Of a stretch of 18,632 nucleotides of DNA, positions 5,829 through 13,398 are shown one piece after another (position 1 is the first letter of the stretch; every line of letters begins with the position of its first letter). The stretch comes from an uncultured Lachnospiraceae bacterium (lineage in GTDB: Bacteria; Bacillota; Clostridia; Lachnospirales; Lachnospiraceae). The translations under genes and the position numbers were made by a program. The stretch covers positions 1 to 18,632 of the forward strand of contig CADBTO010000229.1 of the NCBI GenBank assembly GCA_902797565.1. The letters run 5' to 3'. The notes below the pieces were generated by a model. That model ran no database searches and had not been told where the DNA came from. It worked only from the letters and a program-made list of their open reading frames with translations.

Positions 5829-8786
5829 ATGAAGATTACCCTTCCAGACGAGGTAACAAAAATCATCCATATCCTGGAGGAACAGGGCTATGAAGCCTAT
5901 GCGGTAGGCGGCTGCGTGCGTGATTCTGCACTGGGAAGAGTGCCAGAAGACTGGGACATTACAACATCCGCACTGCCGGAGCAGGTCAAAGCATGTTTCC
6001 GAAGGACGATAGACACCGGGATTGAGCATGGCACGGTGACGGTACGGCTGAATCACAAAAGTTTTGAGGTTACGACCTACCGGCTGGATGGAAAATATGA
6101 GGATTCCAGGCATCCGAGCAGCGTGTCCTACACCCCTTCGCTGGAAGAGGATTTGAAACGCCGGGACTTTACGATCAATGCGATGGCATACCATCCCCGG
6201 AAGGGGCTGGTCGATCTGTTTGGCGGGATGCAGGATCTGGAAGGGAAGGTCATCCGTTGTGTTGGAAATGCGCAGGAGCGTTTTTCAGAGGATGCGCTGC
6301 GTATGCTCCGTGCGCTGCGGTTTTCGGCGCAGCTGGGCTTTTCGATCGCGCAGGATACACAGGATGCGATTGCGGCGCAGGCGGGGCGGCTGGAAAAGAT
6401 TTCAGCGGAGCGTATCCGGGACGAGCTGGTCAAGCTGCTCCTGTCGGAACATCCGGACCGGCTGGAACTGATGTACCAGCTGGGGCTGTCCAGGATATTT
6501 TTCCCGGAATGGGATGCGATGATGGAGACGGAGCAGCATACGAAGCACCACAAGTATAGTGTGGGCTGGCATACGATCCAGGTCATTGCATCGATTCCTT
6601 CCGGTGTGCCGTCTGAAAAGGCATTGCATCTGGCGGCTCTGCTGCACGATGTGGCAAAGCCTGCGATGAAGAAGACAGACAAAAAAGGAAACGACCATTT
6701 TACAGGGCATCCCCAGGCAGGAGAGGCGATGGCACGGCGGATTCTGCGGCGGTGGAGGTTGGATAATGACACGATTGCGCAGGTCTGCGCATTGGTGAAG
6801 TTCCATGACGAGCGGCTGCAGCTTGTGGGCGGAAAAGAAAACGAGCGGCATGATATGCGTGTGATGCGCAGGATGGTCGCCCGTACCGGCAGTGATCTGT
6901 ATCCGGAGCTTTTCTATCTGCAGCGGGCAGACATTGCGGGACAGAGTGATTATAAACAGGAAGAAAAACTGGCGCTGGTGGATCGGGAAGAGGCAGCCCT
7001 GCGGAAAATCCGTGAAGAGGAGGAATGTACCAGCCTGAAAGACCTTGCCATAGACGGGCGGGAATTGATTGCGCTGGGAGTTCCGAAAGGACGGGAGGTG
7101 GGAGAGATGCTGAAAAAGCTTCTTTCTATCGTGATTGAAGATCCGGGGATGAACGATCTGGAAAAACTGAAAAGTCAGGTGAAGGATTTCCTGCTGAATC
7201 TTTGCGTGGCACTCCTGATCCCGATCTGTGCCTATGGGCTTGCCGGGTGTGCGGGGATTCGTGATGCATCTGCCACAGATACGAGCGGCATCCATCGTCC
7301 GAAAATTCTGAATGCAGCAGAGGATGGGACAGATGGCATGGCAGGCGTGGGAGAAGCGTCCGGAGCAGATGATGCAGCAGGCGTGGGAGAAACGTCCGGG
7401 ACAGATGGCGCGGAGGACGGGGGAACAGCGTCCGGGGGCACATCGGCAGGCGTGGGAAAAGTTGCGGAGGCATCCACACTTTCAGTGTCCGGGCGTTCTG
7501 AGGTGGTCATTCTTGTGGATATCAAGCCGAAACGGGAATATCTGATCGTGGAGGACATTGTCACCGGACAGCAATACCGTTATGCTTATGGGCTGACCAC
7601 GGAATTTCTGGATAAATACGGAAACAGCGCGCCGGCTTCGGATTTCTCGCCGGGTATGATGATTGAGCTGGGCGAGATGACCTTTGACGGGATATTGAGC
7701 AGTGTCCGGAAATCGGACAAAGTATGGGAATATGACGAGCTTTCGGATTATACGCTGGATACGGATCGGGAACTTCTGGTGATCATGGGGAAACGGTACC
7801 GGATCCGCAGGAATATTCCGGTGTTTTCCGGAAAGAACGTCGTTGAGATCGAGGATATCGGGGAAAATGATATTCTCCGGGTGTTCGGACAGGGGAAGGA
7901 TGTGCTTTCCGTGGCAGTTACCACGGGCTATGGCTATCTGTCTGTCAGCAATACATCCCTGTTTGATGGAAGCCTGCTATGGGTCGGGGATGAGATCGTG
8001 ACCAAAGTGAATGGCGATGCGAAGATCGAGGTGCCGGAGGGCAACTATGCGGTAACGGCCGCCCATAATGGTTATGGCGATACGTTGACCTTCAAAGTCA
8101 GGCGGGGGAAGACAACGGAAGTGGACCTTTCCAGGTTCCAGGGCAGCGGGCCCAAGAGCTGTGAGGTGCGCTTTGACGTTTCTGTCGATGGTGCCAAGGT
8201 CTACCTGGATAATGAAAAGGTCAGTACGAAGGAAACCCTGTCTGTGAAATATGGGAAGCATGCGCTGCGTGTGGAAGCGGACGGGTATAATACCTGGGAG
8301 CGGACGTTGTTTGTTAATTCTCCCAAGGCGGTAGTCCGTCTGGATCTTTCTGACGAACAGAAAAGCAGCAGTTCGTCATCCGCATCGCGCAGCAGTTCTT
8401 CGGATTCCGGAAATTCGGCTGCACAGCAGGGGGATTCCGGAAATGAAACGGAAATACAGGAAGAAGGCGGGGCAAACAATACGGGAAGCAGTACTTCGCG
8501 CATGAATTCCAGCTCCAGTAGTTCCTCATCCGGAAATGGGAACCGGCGCAGCAGTGATTCCAGCAGCACGGGTGGGAATTCCAGTACGGGAAACAGCACC
8601 CGAAGGACACCGGATACGAGTTATGGCGCGACAGGCAGAGGAACCACAGCCTCCGGGGACAGCGGAAGTACAGGCAGCAGTTCCGGTTCAGGAAGTTCCA
8701 GTCAGAATACAACAACAGCCGAGGATACGGAACTGGATTATCTGAACACGTTGTCTGACGCGATTTCAAATATGTTTGGAAATTAA
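5829..8786 (+). CDS. cca: CCA-adding tRNA nucleotidyltransferase fused in frame to a PEGA-domain lipoprotein
   Basis: The open frame runs 985 residues. Residues 1 to about 450 are a complete CCA-adding enzyme, which builds or repairs the tRNA 3' CCA end: GGCVRD (27-32), the metal-binding D41 and D43 in EDWD, RRDFTINAMAY, an RNA-binding region, and an HD domain with H273-D274. The enzyme should end near residue 450. Instead the frame enters a lipoprotein signal peptide (hydrophobic 454-470, lipobox LAGC with C474), a Gly/Ala/Asp-rich tandem repeat, a beta-rich domain (about 555-695), two PEGA domains (about 699-772 and 777-841, the second with YGKHALRVEADGYNTWER), a Ser/Gly-rich tail (845-962) and a short C-terminal end. 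A cytoplasmic tRNA enzyme joined to an exported lipoprotein makes little biological sense as one chain. A frameshift artefact or internal start is likely. The gene starts 2 nt after the proS stop. Confidence 0.85.
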   Translation: MKITLPDEVTKIIHILEEQGYEAYAVGGCVRDSALGRVPEDWDITTSALPEQVKACFRRTIDTGIEHGTVTVRLNHKSFEVTTYRLDGKYEDSRHPSSVSYTPSLEEDLKRRDFTINAMAYHPRKGLVDLFGGMQDLEGKVIRCVGNAQERFSEDALRMLRALRFSAQLGFSIAQDTQDAIAAQAGRLEKISAERIRDELVKLLLSEHPDRLELMYQLGLSRIFFPEWDAMMETEQHTKHHKYSVGWHTIQVIASIPSGVPSEKALHLAALLHDVAKPAMKKTDKKGNDHFTGHPQAGEAMARRILRRWRLDNDTIAQVCALVKFHDERLQLVGGKENERHDMRVMRRMVARTGSDLYPELFYLQRADIAGQSDYKQEEKLALVDREEAALRKIREEEECTSLKDLAIDGRELIALGVPKGREVGEMLKKLLSIVIEDPGMNDLEKLKSQVKDFLLNLCVALLIPICAYGLAGCAGIRDASATDTSGIHRPKILNAAEDGTDGMAGVGEASGADDAAGVGETSGTDGAEDGGTASGGTSAGVGKVAEASTLSVSGRSEVVILVDIKPKREYLIVEDIVTGQQYRYAYGLTTEFLDKYGNSAPASDFSPGMMIELGEMTFDGILSSVRKSDKVWEYDELSDYTLDTDRELLVIMGKRYRIRRNIPVFSGKNVVEIEDIGENDILRVFGQGKDVLSVAVTTGYGYLSVSNTSLFDGSLLWVGDEIVTKVNGDAKIEVPEGNYAVTAAHNGYGDTLTFKVRRGKTTEVDLSRFQGSGPKSCEVRFDVSVDGAKVYLDNEKVSTKETLSVKYGKHALRVEADGYNTWERTLFVNSPKAVVRLDLSDEQKSSSSSSASRSSSSDSGNSAAQQGDSGNETEIQEEGGANNTGSSTSRMNSSSSSSSSGNGNRRSSDSSSTGGNSSTGNSTRRTPDTSYGATGRGTTASGDSGSTGSSSGSGSSSQNTTTAEDTELDYLNTLSDAISNMFGN
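7179..8786 (+). CDS. PEGA-domain lipoprotein read as a separate protein (alternative to the fusion)
   Basis: A GTG at 7179 in the same frame would start a 535-residue protein whose first 24 residues form a textbook lipoprotein signal: positive MK, hydrophobic stretch, lipobox LAGC with the lipidated Cys at position 24. The mature part would be a tandem-repeat spacer, a beta-rich domain, two PEGA domains and a long Ser/Gly tail, suited to an envelope-bound surface protein; PEGA domains are small beta modules common in envelope proteins. There is no clear ribosome binding site before GTG 7179, so initiation would depend on coupling to cca. An in-frame ATG at 7149 would give a 34-residue signal. 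This entry overlaps the fused frame and is an interpretation. Confidence 0.45.
   Translation: MKDFLLNLCVALLIPICAYGLAGCAGIRDASATDTSGIHRPKILNAAEDGTDGMAGVGEASGADDAAGVGETSGTDGAEDGGTASGGTSAGVGKVAEASTLSVSGRSEVVILVDIKPKREYLIVEDIVTGQQYRYAYGLTTEFLDKYGNSAPASDFSPGMMIELGEMTFDGILSSVRKSDKVWEYDELSDYTLDTDRELLVIMGKRYRIRRNIPVFSGKNVVEIEDIGENDILRVFGQGKDVLSVAVTTGYGYLSVSNTSLFDGSLLWVGDEIVTKVNGDAKIEVPEGNYAVTAAHNGYGDTLTFKVRRGKTTEVDLSRFQGSGPKSCEVRFDVSVDGAKVYLDNEKVSTKETLSVKYGKHALRVEADGYNTWERTLFVNSPKAVVRLDLSDEQKSSSSSSASRSSSSDSGNSAAQQGDSGNETEIQEEGGANNTGSSTSRMNSSSSSSSSGNGNRRSSDSSSTGGNSSTGNSTRRTPDTSYGATGRGTTASGDSGSTGSSSGSGSSSQNTTTAEDTELDYLNTLSDAISNMFGN
7341..7472 (+). repeat. Degenerate 36-bp tandem repeat (12 residues) inside the lipoprotein spacer
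   Basis: Two closely similar 36-bp units (7341-7376 and 7377-7412) begin GCAGGCGTGGGAGAA and encode AGVGEASGADDA and AGVGETSGTDGA. A diverged 33-bp unit (7413-7445) and a partial unit from 7446 (AGVGK) follow. The array lies between the lipobox and the folded domains, so it probably acts as a flexible, length-variable linker. Confidence 0.75.
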
Positions 8787-8797
8787 GCAGTTTACTC

Positions 8798-8814
8798 GCG
8801 GGGCTTGTCCCCGC
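8798..8814 (+). other. Small GC hairpin in the cca-phosphomutase intergenic gap
   Basis: GCGGGG (8798-8803) pairs perfectly with CCCCGC (8809-8814) around a 5-nt loop, 12 nt after the lipoprotein stop. There is no T-tract, so if it terminates at all it is weak; it could protect the upstream mRNA 3' end. The rest of the 97-nt gap holds no clear promoter, only the strong AAGGAGG site for the next gene. Confidence 0.4.
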
Positions 8815-8883
8815 TTAGTATAAGAAGTCATCCTGCTGCGAAAGGGCGGGGGCGCTTCATCAACAATCAACAAGGAGGATACG

Positions 8884-10626
8884 ATGGGATACAAAGAAGA
8901 GTACGAAAAGTGGCTGTCGGATGACTATTTCGATGCGAAGACCAAGGAAGAACTGAAGGGGATCGCGGGCGATGAGAAGGAGATCGAGGATCGCTTCTAT
9001 CGTGCCCTGGAGTTTGGTACGGCAGGTCTCCGCGGGGTGATCGGGGCAGGCACGAACCGTATGAACGAGTACACGGTGCGCCAGGCGACCCAGGGCCTTG
9101 CAAACTACATCAACAAGGTTGGCGGGGCGCAGAAGGGCGTCGCAATCTCTTATGACTGCCGGAATATGTCTCCGGAGTTTGCTGATTTTGCAGCGCTTTG
9201 CCTCGCGGCAAACGGGATCAAGGCATATGTGTTTGATTCCCTCCGCCCGACCCCTGTACTGTCCTATGCTGTCCGGAAATTGGGCTGCATTGCCGGGATC
9301 AATATCACGGCAAGCCACAATCCGCCTGAATACAACGGCTATAAGGTGTATTGGGAAGATGGTGCACAGATCACGCCGCCTCATGACAGCGGGATCATGG
9401 ACGAAGTGAAGGCTGTTTCAAACTTCGCGGATACCAAGACAATGGAGAAGGAAGAGGCCATCTCCAAGGGGCTGTACCAGGTCATTAACAAAGAGATCGA
9501 CGATCCGTATATGGACGAGCTGAAAAAGACAGTGCTCCATCAGGATGCGATCGATGCGGAAGGGGACAATATTACGATTGTCTACACACCGCTGCACGGG
9601 ACAGGGAATATTCCGGTTCGTCGGATTCTTTCGGAATTGGGATTCAAGAATGTCTTCGTCGTTCCGGAGCAGGAGAAGCCGGACGGGAATTTCCCGACCG
9701 TGTCTTATCCGAATCCGGAGGCAAAAGAGGCCTTTGCCCTGGCACTCAAGCTTGGCGAAGAGAAGAATGCAGATCTGGTGCTGGCAACGGATCCGGATGC
9801 AGACCGTCTTGGCGTCTATGTCCGGGATAAGGAGGGCGCGTACCACTGCCTGACCGGGAATATGTCCGGCTGCCTGATCGGGAATTATGTCATCAGCCAG
9901 CGTCTGGCACGGGACGGGAAGCTGCCGGAGGATGGTGCGTTCGTCCGTTCGATCGTTTCCTCGAATATGGCAGATGCGATCGCGAAGAAGTATGGAATCC
10001 AGTTGATTGAAGTGCTGACCGGATTCAAATATATCGGCGGCAAAATCCTGGAGTTCGAGACCACTGGCAAGGGAACCTATCTGTTCGGTATGGAAGAGAG
10101 TTATGGCTGCCTGACAGGGACGTATGCCCGTGATAAGGACGCTGTGGTGGCATCTATGGCGCTTTGTGAGGCGGCAGCGTATTACAAGACCCAGGGCAAG
10201 ACCCTTTGGGACGCGATGCTCGATCTGTATGAGGACGTTGGATATTACCAGGATGCGGTCAGCTCCATCGGATTGTCCGGCAAGGAAGGGATCGAGAAGA
10301 TCGGCAAGATCATGGTAGATCTGCGTGCGAATGCGCCGAAAGAGATTGGCGGCTATGAAGTGCTTAAGGTTCGGGATTACCAGACGGATGAGATCCGGAC
10401 CGTGGCGGACGGAAGTGTGGTACCGACCGGTCTTCCGAAGTCAAACGTCTTATATTACGAACTTTCGGATGATGCCTGGGTTTGCGTCCGTCCGTCCGGT
10501 ACGGAGCCGAAAATCAAGTTCTATTTCGGCATCAAAGGGGCAAATCTGGACGATGCGCAGCAGAAATCGGATGCAATGGCATCGGCTTTAGACCAGCTTT
10601 CTAAAGAATTGATCGACAGAAACTAG
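8884..10626 (+). CDS. Alpha-phosphohexomutase (phosphoglucomutase/phosphomannomutase)
   Basis: This 580-residue enzyme interconverts hexose 1- and 6-phosphates, feeding glycogen, cell-wall and exopolysaccharide precursors from glycolysis. Four active-site blocks are visible: the phosphoserine loop TASHNPPEYNGYK with S144, the magnesium site DPDADR (D303, D305, D307), the sugar-binding loop GMEESYG (402-408), and the phosphate-binding RPSGTEPK (536-543). Length and motif spacing match the bacterial PgcA/YbbT type of about 570-580 residues, rather than the shorter GlmM (about 450). Whether glucose or mannose phosphate is preferred cannot be decided. The ATG follows AAGGAGG by about 5 nt, a strong site. 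It could have its own promoter in the gap, but none is clear. Confidence 0.94.
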   Translation: MGYKEEYEKWLSDDYFDAKTKEELKGIAGDEKEIEDRFYRALEFGTAGLRGVIGAGTNRMNEYTVRQATQGLANYINKVGGAQKGVAISYDCRNMSPEFADFAALCLAANGIKAYVFDSLRPTPVLSYAVRKLGCIAGINITASHNPPEYNGYKVYWEDGAQITPPHDSGIMDEVKAVSNFADTKTMEKEEAISKGLYQVINKEIDDPYMDELKKTVLHQDAIDAEGDNITIVYTPLHGTGNIPVRRILSELGFKNVFVVPEQEKPDGNFPTVSYPNPEAKEAFALALKLGEEKNADLVLATDPDADRLGVYVRDKEGAYHCLTGNMSGCLIGNYVISQRLARDGKLPEDGAFVRSIVSSNMADAIAKKYGIQLIEVLTGFKYIGGKILEFETTGKGTYLFGMEESYGCLTGTYARDKDAVVASMALCEAAAYYKTQGKTLWDAMLDLYEDVGYYQDAVSSIGLSGKEGIEKIGKIMVDLRANAPKEIGGYEVLKVRDYQTDEIRTVADGSVVPTGLPKSNVLYYELSDDAWVCVRPSGTEPKIKFYFGIKGANLDDAQQKSDAMASALDQLSKELIDRN

Positions 10627-10676
10627 CAAAAACGCACAAATCCGGCGTTTATCCACACAAAAGTTGCGAGAAAGCC

Positions 10677-10705
10677 TTGACAAGCCCTTGGAAAATGATT
10701 ATAAC
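10677..10705 (+). promoter_or_regulatory. Sigma-A promoter for the HU gene
   Basis: TTGACA (10677-10682) and TATAAC (10700-10705) are separated by 17 bp. Transcription would start near 10712, giving an untranslated leader of about 180 nt before the HU start. I see no known riboswitch in the leader. It contains a GCGCGCGC run near 10813 and a short A-rich tract near 10795. Confidence 0.75.
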
Positions 10706-10892
10706 TAGGTACTGTTGATGAGGGCTGTCCAGGTATTGCAGTTTGCAGGCTTTAGGCGGTGTGGCAGTACGGTGTTGCAGGCGGCTCTTGAAGAAAAAAA
10801 GACTTCCATCGCGCGCGCTTCGTCCCAGGGGGCAGAGCCGGGGATGCGGGCATCAGAAAGCGTGGGGAGGTTTTGAAAGCAGGAGGATTGGT

Positions 10893-11168
10893 ATGAATAA
10901 GACAGAGTTGGTTACAGCTATGGCTGATAAGGCGGGGATCTCCAAGAAGGACTGTGATGCTGCGCTGAAGGCTTTCATCGATGTTGTGACAGAAGAGCTG
11001 ACCAAGGGGGAAAAGATCCAGCTGGTGGGTTTCGGAACCTTTGAGGTGGCTGAGCGTGCAGCAAGGACTGGCAGGAACCCGCAGACGGGCGAAGAAATGC
11101 AGATTCCTGCATCGAGAGCACCGAAGTTCAAGGCTGGGAAGGCTTTGAAGGATGCTGTCAACGCATAA
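10893..11168 (+). CDS. hup: HU-family histone-like DNA-binding protein
   Basis: The 91-residue product is a nucleoid protein that binds and bends DNA as a dimer. The ATG at 10893 follows AGGAGG (10881-10886) by 6 nt and gives the standard HU length. Visible family features are [20 protein letters not shown] at the start, VGFGTFEV, and the DNA-binding arm [14 protein letters not shown] ending in [12 protein letters not shown]. The frame is open another 50 codons upstream, but that part is Arg-rich, unlike HU and lacks a site, so it is leader. The gene is an independent unit with its own promoter and terminator, and opens the conserved hup-rqcP-divIC-tilS-hpt-ftsH order. Confidence 0.97.
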   Translation: MNKTELVTAMADKAGISKKDCDAALKAFIDVVTEELTKGEKIQLVGFGTFEVAERAARTGRNPQTGEEMQIPASRAPKFKAGKALKDAVNA

Positions 11169-11192
11169 TCGTCTGGATGATAAGGAAACAGA

Positions 11193-11220
11193 AAGCGGAG
11201 CCTTCGGGTTCCGCTTTTTT
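11193..11220 (+). terminator. Rho-independent terminator with UUCG tetraloop after HU
   Basis: AAGCGGA (11193-11199) pairs with TCCGCTT (11210-11216). The stem continues through a G-T wobble and two C-G pairs to a C(TTCG)G tetraloop (11202-11207). Six T follow the stem (11215-11220). It starts 24 nt after the HU stop, so HU transcripts should end here and the genes to the right need another start or read-through. Confidence 0.93.
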
Positions 11221-11245
11221 ATCGCAGCGCCGTCGAAAGGAAGAA

Positions 11246-11261
11246 GTCGGCACACGCCGAC
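11246..11261 (+). other. Short perfect hairpin upstream of rqcP
   Basis: GTCGGC (11246-11251), ACAC, GCCGAC (11256-11261) form a 6-bp perfect stem with a 4-nt loop and no T-tract. It lies between the HU terminator and rqcP. A TTGACA at 11289-11294 follows, but no sensible -10 leaves the rqcP ribosome binding site on the transcript, so the promoter for rqcP remains unidentified. Confidence 0.35.
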
Positions 11262-11332
11262 CGGCGGCTTGCGGGCGAGCAGGGTGGATTGACATCCCCC
11301 TTCTCGATTTCAAATATATAAGGAGTGCAAAC

Positions 11333-11572
11333 ATGAGGCTGGATAAATATCTGAAGGTGTCGCGGCTGATCAAACGCCGGACTGTGGCACGGGAAGCGTG
11401 CGACGGCGGGAGAGTCAGCATCAACGGCAGGACGGCGAAGGCAAGCAGCAATGTCAGTGTGGGTGATGAGATCGAAATTGCGTTTGGGAACAAGACAGTC
11501 CGTGTGCGTGTGCTGGCGATTGCAGACACGACGAAAAAAGAAGAGGCAAAAGAATTATTCGAATATATATAA
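11333..11572 (+). CDS. rqcP: RqcP (YabO-type) S4-domain ribosome quality control protein
   Basis: This 79-residue protein consists almost wholly of an S4 RNA-binding domain (MRLDKYLKVSRLIKRRTVAREACDGG with VSINGR following), and ends in a short basic to acidic tail. In Bacillus the family (RqcP/YabO) works with RqcH on the stalled 50S subunit to add C-terminal alanine tails to blocked nascent chains. Assignment rests on length, the S4 pattern and the classic place between hup and divIC. The alternative, Hsp15/HslR, is longer and has a different context. AAGGAG (11320-11325) lies 7 nt before the ATG. Confidence 0.92.
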   Translation: MRLDKYLKVSRLIKRRTVAREACDGGRVSINGRTAKASSNVSVGDEIEIAFGNKTVRVRVLAIADTTKKEEAKELFEYI

Positions 11573-11618
11573 AGTTTTTTGCAATTCATCCCGATATAGA
11601 ATACAAGATAGAGTTGTG

Positions 11619-11632
11619 CCGCTGGGGAGCGG
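11619..11632 (+). other. Small hairpin between rqcP and divIC
   Basis: CCGCT (11619-11623), GGGG, AGCGG (11628-11632) form a perfect 5-bp stem followed by TTTC. It may be a weak attenuator or mRNA end structure. The 93-nt gap also holds TTGCAA (11579-11584) with a poor TACAAG 17 bp downstream, which I do not regard as a secure promoter. Confidence 0.3.
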
Positions 11633-11665
11633 TTTCGGACGTGTATTTTGGTAAGGGGTGATCAT

Positions 11666-11962
11666 ATGGAGAAAAAAGGACGGGCAGGCGGAGTACCAAC
11701 TGGGCGGAGGACGCTGGTTTTGGTGCTGGTGCTGTTTTTACTGGTAGCACTTACGTTTGAAACGTTTTCTTTGTACCATAGGTACATTAAGTACCGTGGC
11801 AAGGAAGTGGCGCTGGAAAAAGAACTGGTTGTCCAGGAAGAGAAAAAGCAGGATCTGAAAGATTACGAGGAATATACAAAATCTGATGAATATGTGGAGA
11901 ACACGGCAAAGAGTAAGCTGGGACTAATAAATGAAAATGAGATAATTTTCAGGGAAAAGTGA
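11666..11962 (+). CDS. divIC: DivIC/FtsB-like septum formation initiator
   Basis: The 98-residue single-pass membrane protein belongs to the divisome, where DivIC works with FtsL and DivIB to activate septal wall synthesis. A basic N-terminus (KKGRAGG, TGRR) is followed by a transmembrane segment (about residues 17-35), then a coiled coil (about 42-72, rich in K, E and L) and the family end motif KSKLGLINENEIIFRE. The ATG at 11666 follows AAGGGGTG (11653-11660) at good distance; a TTG six codons upstream is open but poorly placed. Its TGA overlaps the tilS GTG as GTGA. The context next to tilS, hpt and ftsH is the usual one for divIC. Confidence 0.9.
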   Translation: MEKKGRAGGVPTGRRTLVLVLVLFLLVALTFETFSLYHRYIKYRGKEVALEKELVVQEEKKQDLKDYEEYTKSDEYVENTAKSKLGLINENEIIFREK

Positions 11963-13377
11963 TTGTGGAAGATATCAAAGCGATTGTTCGGGCGTATATC
12001 GAAAAGCATCGGATGATTAGGCAGTCTGAAACAGTGACTCTGGGTGTTTCCGGAGGAGCTGATTCAGTCTGTCTTTTTTTGTTGTTATATGAGATGCGCT
12101 GGGAACTGGGGATACATTTGTATGTGGTGACAATCGACCATGGGATCAGGGGCGAGGAGAGCCGCCAGGATGCGGACTTTGTGGAGCGACTGTGCCTTCG
12201 GCGGGATGTACCATGCAAGCGGGTGGAGTTCGATGTGCCCGCCGCCGCGAAGCGGGAGAAGCGTTCGATCGAAGAAACGGCGCGTGACCTGCGCTATGCC
12301 GCGCTCGAAACAGCGGCGGGGCAGGGGGGTGTGATTGCCGTAGCACACCATGCCAATGATAATGCGGAAACGATCCTCTTTAACCTTGCCAGGGGTACGG
12401 GTGTACGAGGACTGTGTGGTATGGATCCGGTTTCTTCCAGGGGGAACTGTGACCTGATCCGCCCCTTGCTGTGTCTGACACGGGAGCAGATCGAGGAATA
12501 TCTTCTGGAGCGCGGCCAGGGATGGCGGACAGATGCGTCAAATGACGCACTTGTCCATTCGAGGAACCGGATCCGTCTATTGGTCGTACCGGAGCTTTGC
12601 AAGGTGAATCCCAGGGCGGTAGAACACATCAATGCGGCGGCGGAAAAACTGCGCAGTATTAGTGCAAGGGAACAGCGGGACGGAGAAGACGGCGTGGAGT
12701 ATGCCAGTGGAAGTATTGGGCTGGATACGCGCCGGATGATGCATATGTCGGACGAAGAACGGCAGAATGTAATTATGGCGTGGCTGCGGCAGGGGCTGGA
12801 TGGATGGCGGGATATTACGGAAAACCATATTATTGCGGTCACACGGCTTCTGGATCGTCCGGATGGGAAGGGGATTGATCTGCCCCATGGCTTTCGGGTA
12901 CGGAAGACACGCAGTGAGATCATCCTGGAACGGAGGCAGGAAGGGGATGCGGAAGAGCCTGAAATATTGCCTGAGATTCCTATTTCGCCATTACGCATGA
13001 ACGAGACGGTAGAGCTGTCATGGGGGATTTTCCAGTTCCGGCTCCGGGTTTTGCCATATTCTCCGGCAGATCGTTACAAAATTCCAAGAAATAACTATGC
13101 GAAATGGATCGATTATGATAAAATAAGAAATGGTCTGGTGCTTCGGGCAAGGAAGCGGGGAGATGTCATCGCCCTTCTTCCAAACAGCGGGCACAAGAAA
13201 TTCAAGGATTTCTGCATTGACCGGAAAATTGACCGACAGGAGCGGGACCGCATCCCGATCTTCGCGGATGGAAGTTCCGTGATCTGGGCGGTAGGCGTCC
13301 GGAATGGCGAGGACTATCGTGTGGATATGAATACAAGGCGCGTGCTTTCCATCCAGGCGTGGAATGTACAGGAGTAA
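11959..13377 (+). CDS. tilS: tRNA(Ile)-lysidine synthase
   Basis: TilS adds lysine to C34 of the CAU-anticodon tRNA-Ile2, changing it from Met to Ile decoding; it is essential in most bacteria. The 472-residue protein has the N-type ATP pyrophosphatase loop VSGGADS (30-36), the HHANDNAET block, RPLL followed by the TDASN motif, and a C-terminal TilS_C domain with RARKRGDVI, KFKDFCIDRKI and FADGSSVIWAVGVR. GTG 11959 overlaps the divIC stop by 4 nt. A second GTG at 11965 sits 9 nt from AGGGA (11951-11955) and may be the true start. The length is typical of Firmicutes. Confidence 0.95.
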   Translation: MIVEDIKAIVRAYIEKHRMIRQSETVTLGVSGGADSVCLFLLLYEMRWELGIHLYVVTIDHGIRGEESRQDADFVERLCLRRDVPCKRVEFDVPAAAKREKRSIEETARDLRYAALETAAGQGGVIAVAHHANDNAETILFNLARGTGVRGLCGMDPVSSRGNCDLIRPLLCLTREQIEEYLLERGQGWRTDASNDALVHSRNRIRLLVVPELCKVNPRAVEHINAAAEKLRSISAREQRDGEDGVEYASGSIGLDTRRMMHMSDEERQNVIMAWLRQGLDGWRDITENHIIAVTRLLDRPDGKGIDLPHGFRVRKTRSEIILERRQEGDAEEPEILPEIPISPLRMNETVELSWGIFQFRLRVLPYSPADRYKIPRNNYAKWIDYDKIRNGLVLRARKRGDVIALLPNSGHKKFKDFCIDRKIDRQERDRIPIFADGSSVIWAVGVRNGEDYRVDMNTRRVLSIQAWNVQE

Positions 13378-13378
13378 G

Positions 13379-13393
13379 CGCGCGCAAAGCGCG
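13379..13393 (+). other. Short GC hairpin directly after tilS
   Basis: CGCGC (13381-13385), AAA, GCGCG (13389-13393) can form a 5-bp stem with a triloop, 3 nt after the tilS stop. No T-tract follows. It resembles the 3' arm sequence of the larger hairpin element just downstream and may be part of the same repeat. Confidence 0.35.
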
Positions 13394-13398
13394 AGCGA

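Noticed and set aside
7341..7472. CRISPR array
   Set aside because: The repeats are adjacent with no unique spacers, lie in frame in a coding region, and no cas gene is present.
8201..8599. Long reverse-strand open frame over the Ser-rich tail
   Set aside because: It is a low-complexity mirror of the Ser/Gly codons, with no binding site or recognisable family. Other reverse-strand frames over real genes were rejected in the same way.
10743..10892. Fifty-codon N-terminal extension of HU
   Set aside because: The translated part is Arg-rich and unlike HU, while the ATG at 10893 has an ideal AGGAGG and gives the standard 91 residues.
11289..11320. TTGACA (11289-11294) with TATATA (11315-11320) as a promoter for rqcP
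   Set aside because: The spacer is 20 bp and the transcript would begin after the rqcP ribosome binding site.
13379..13393. GC hairpin after tilS as an intrinsic terminator
   Set aside because: The stem is 5 bp with a triloop and no T-tract, so termination is unlikely.
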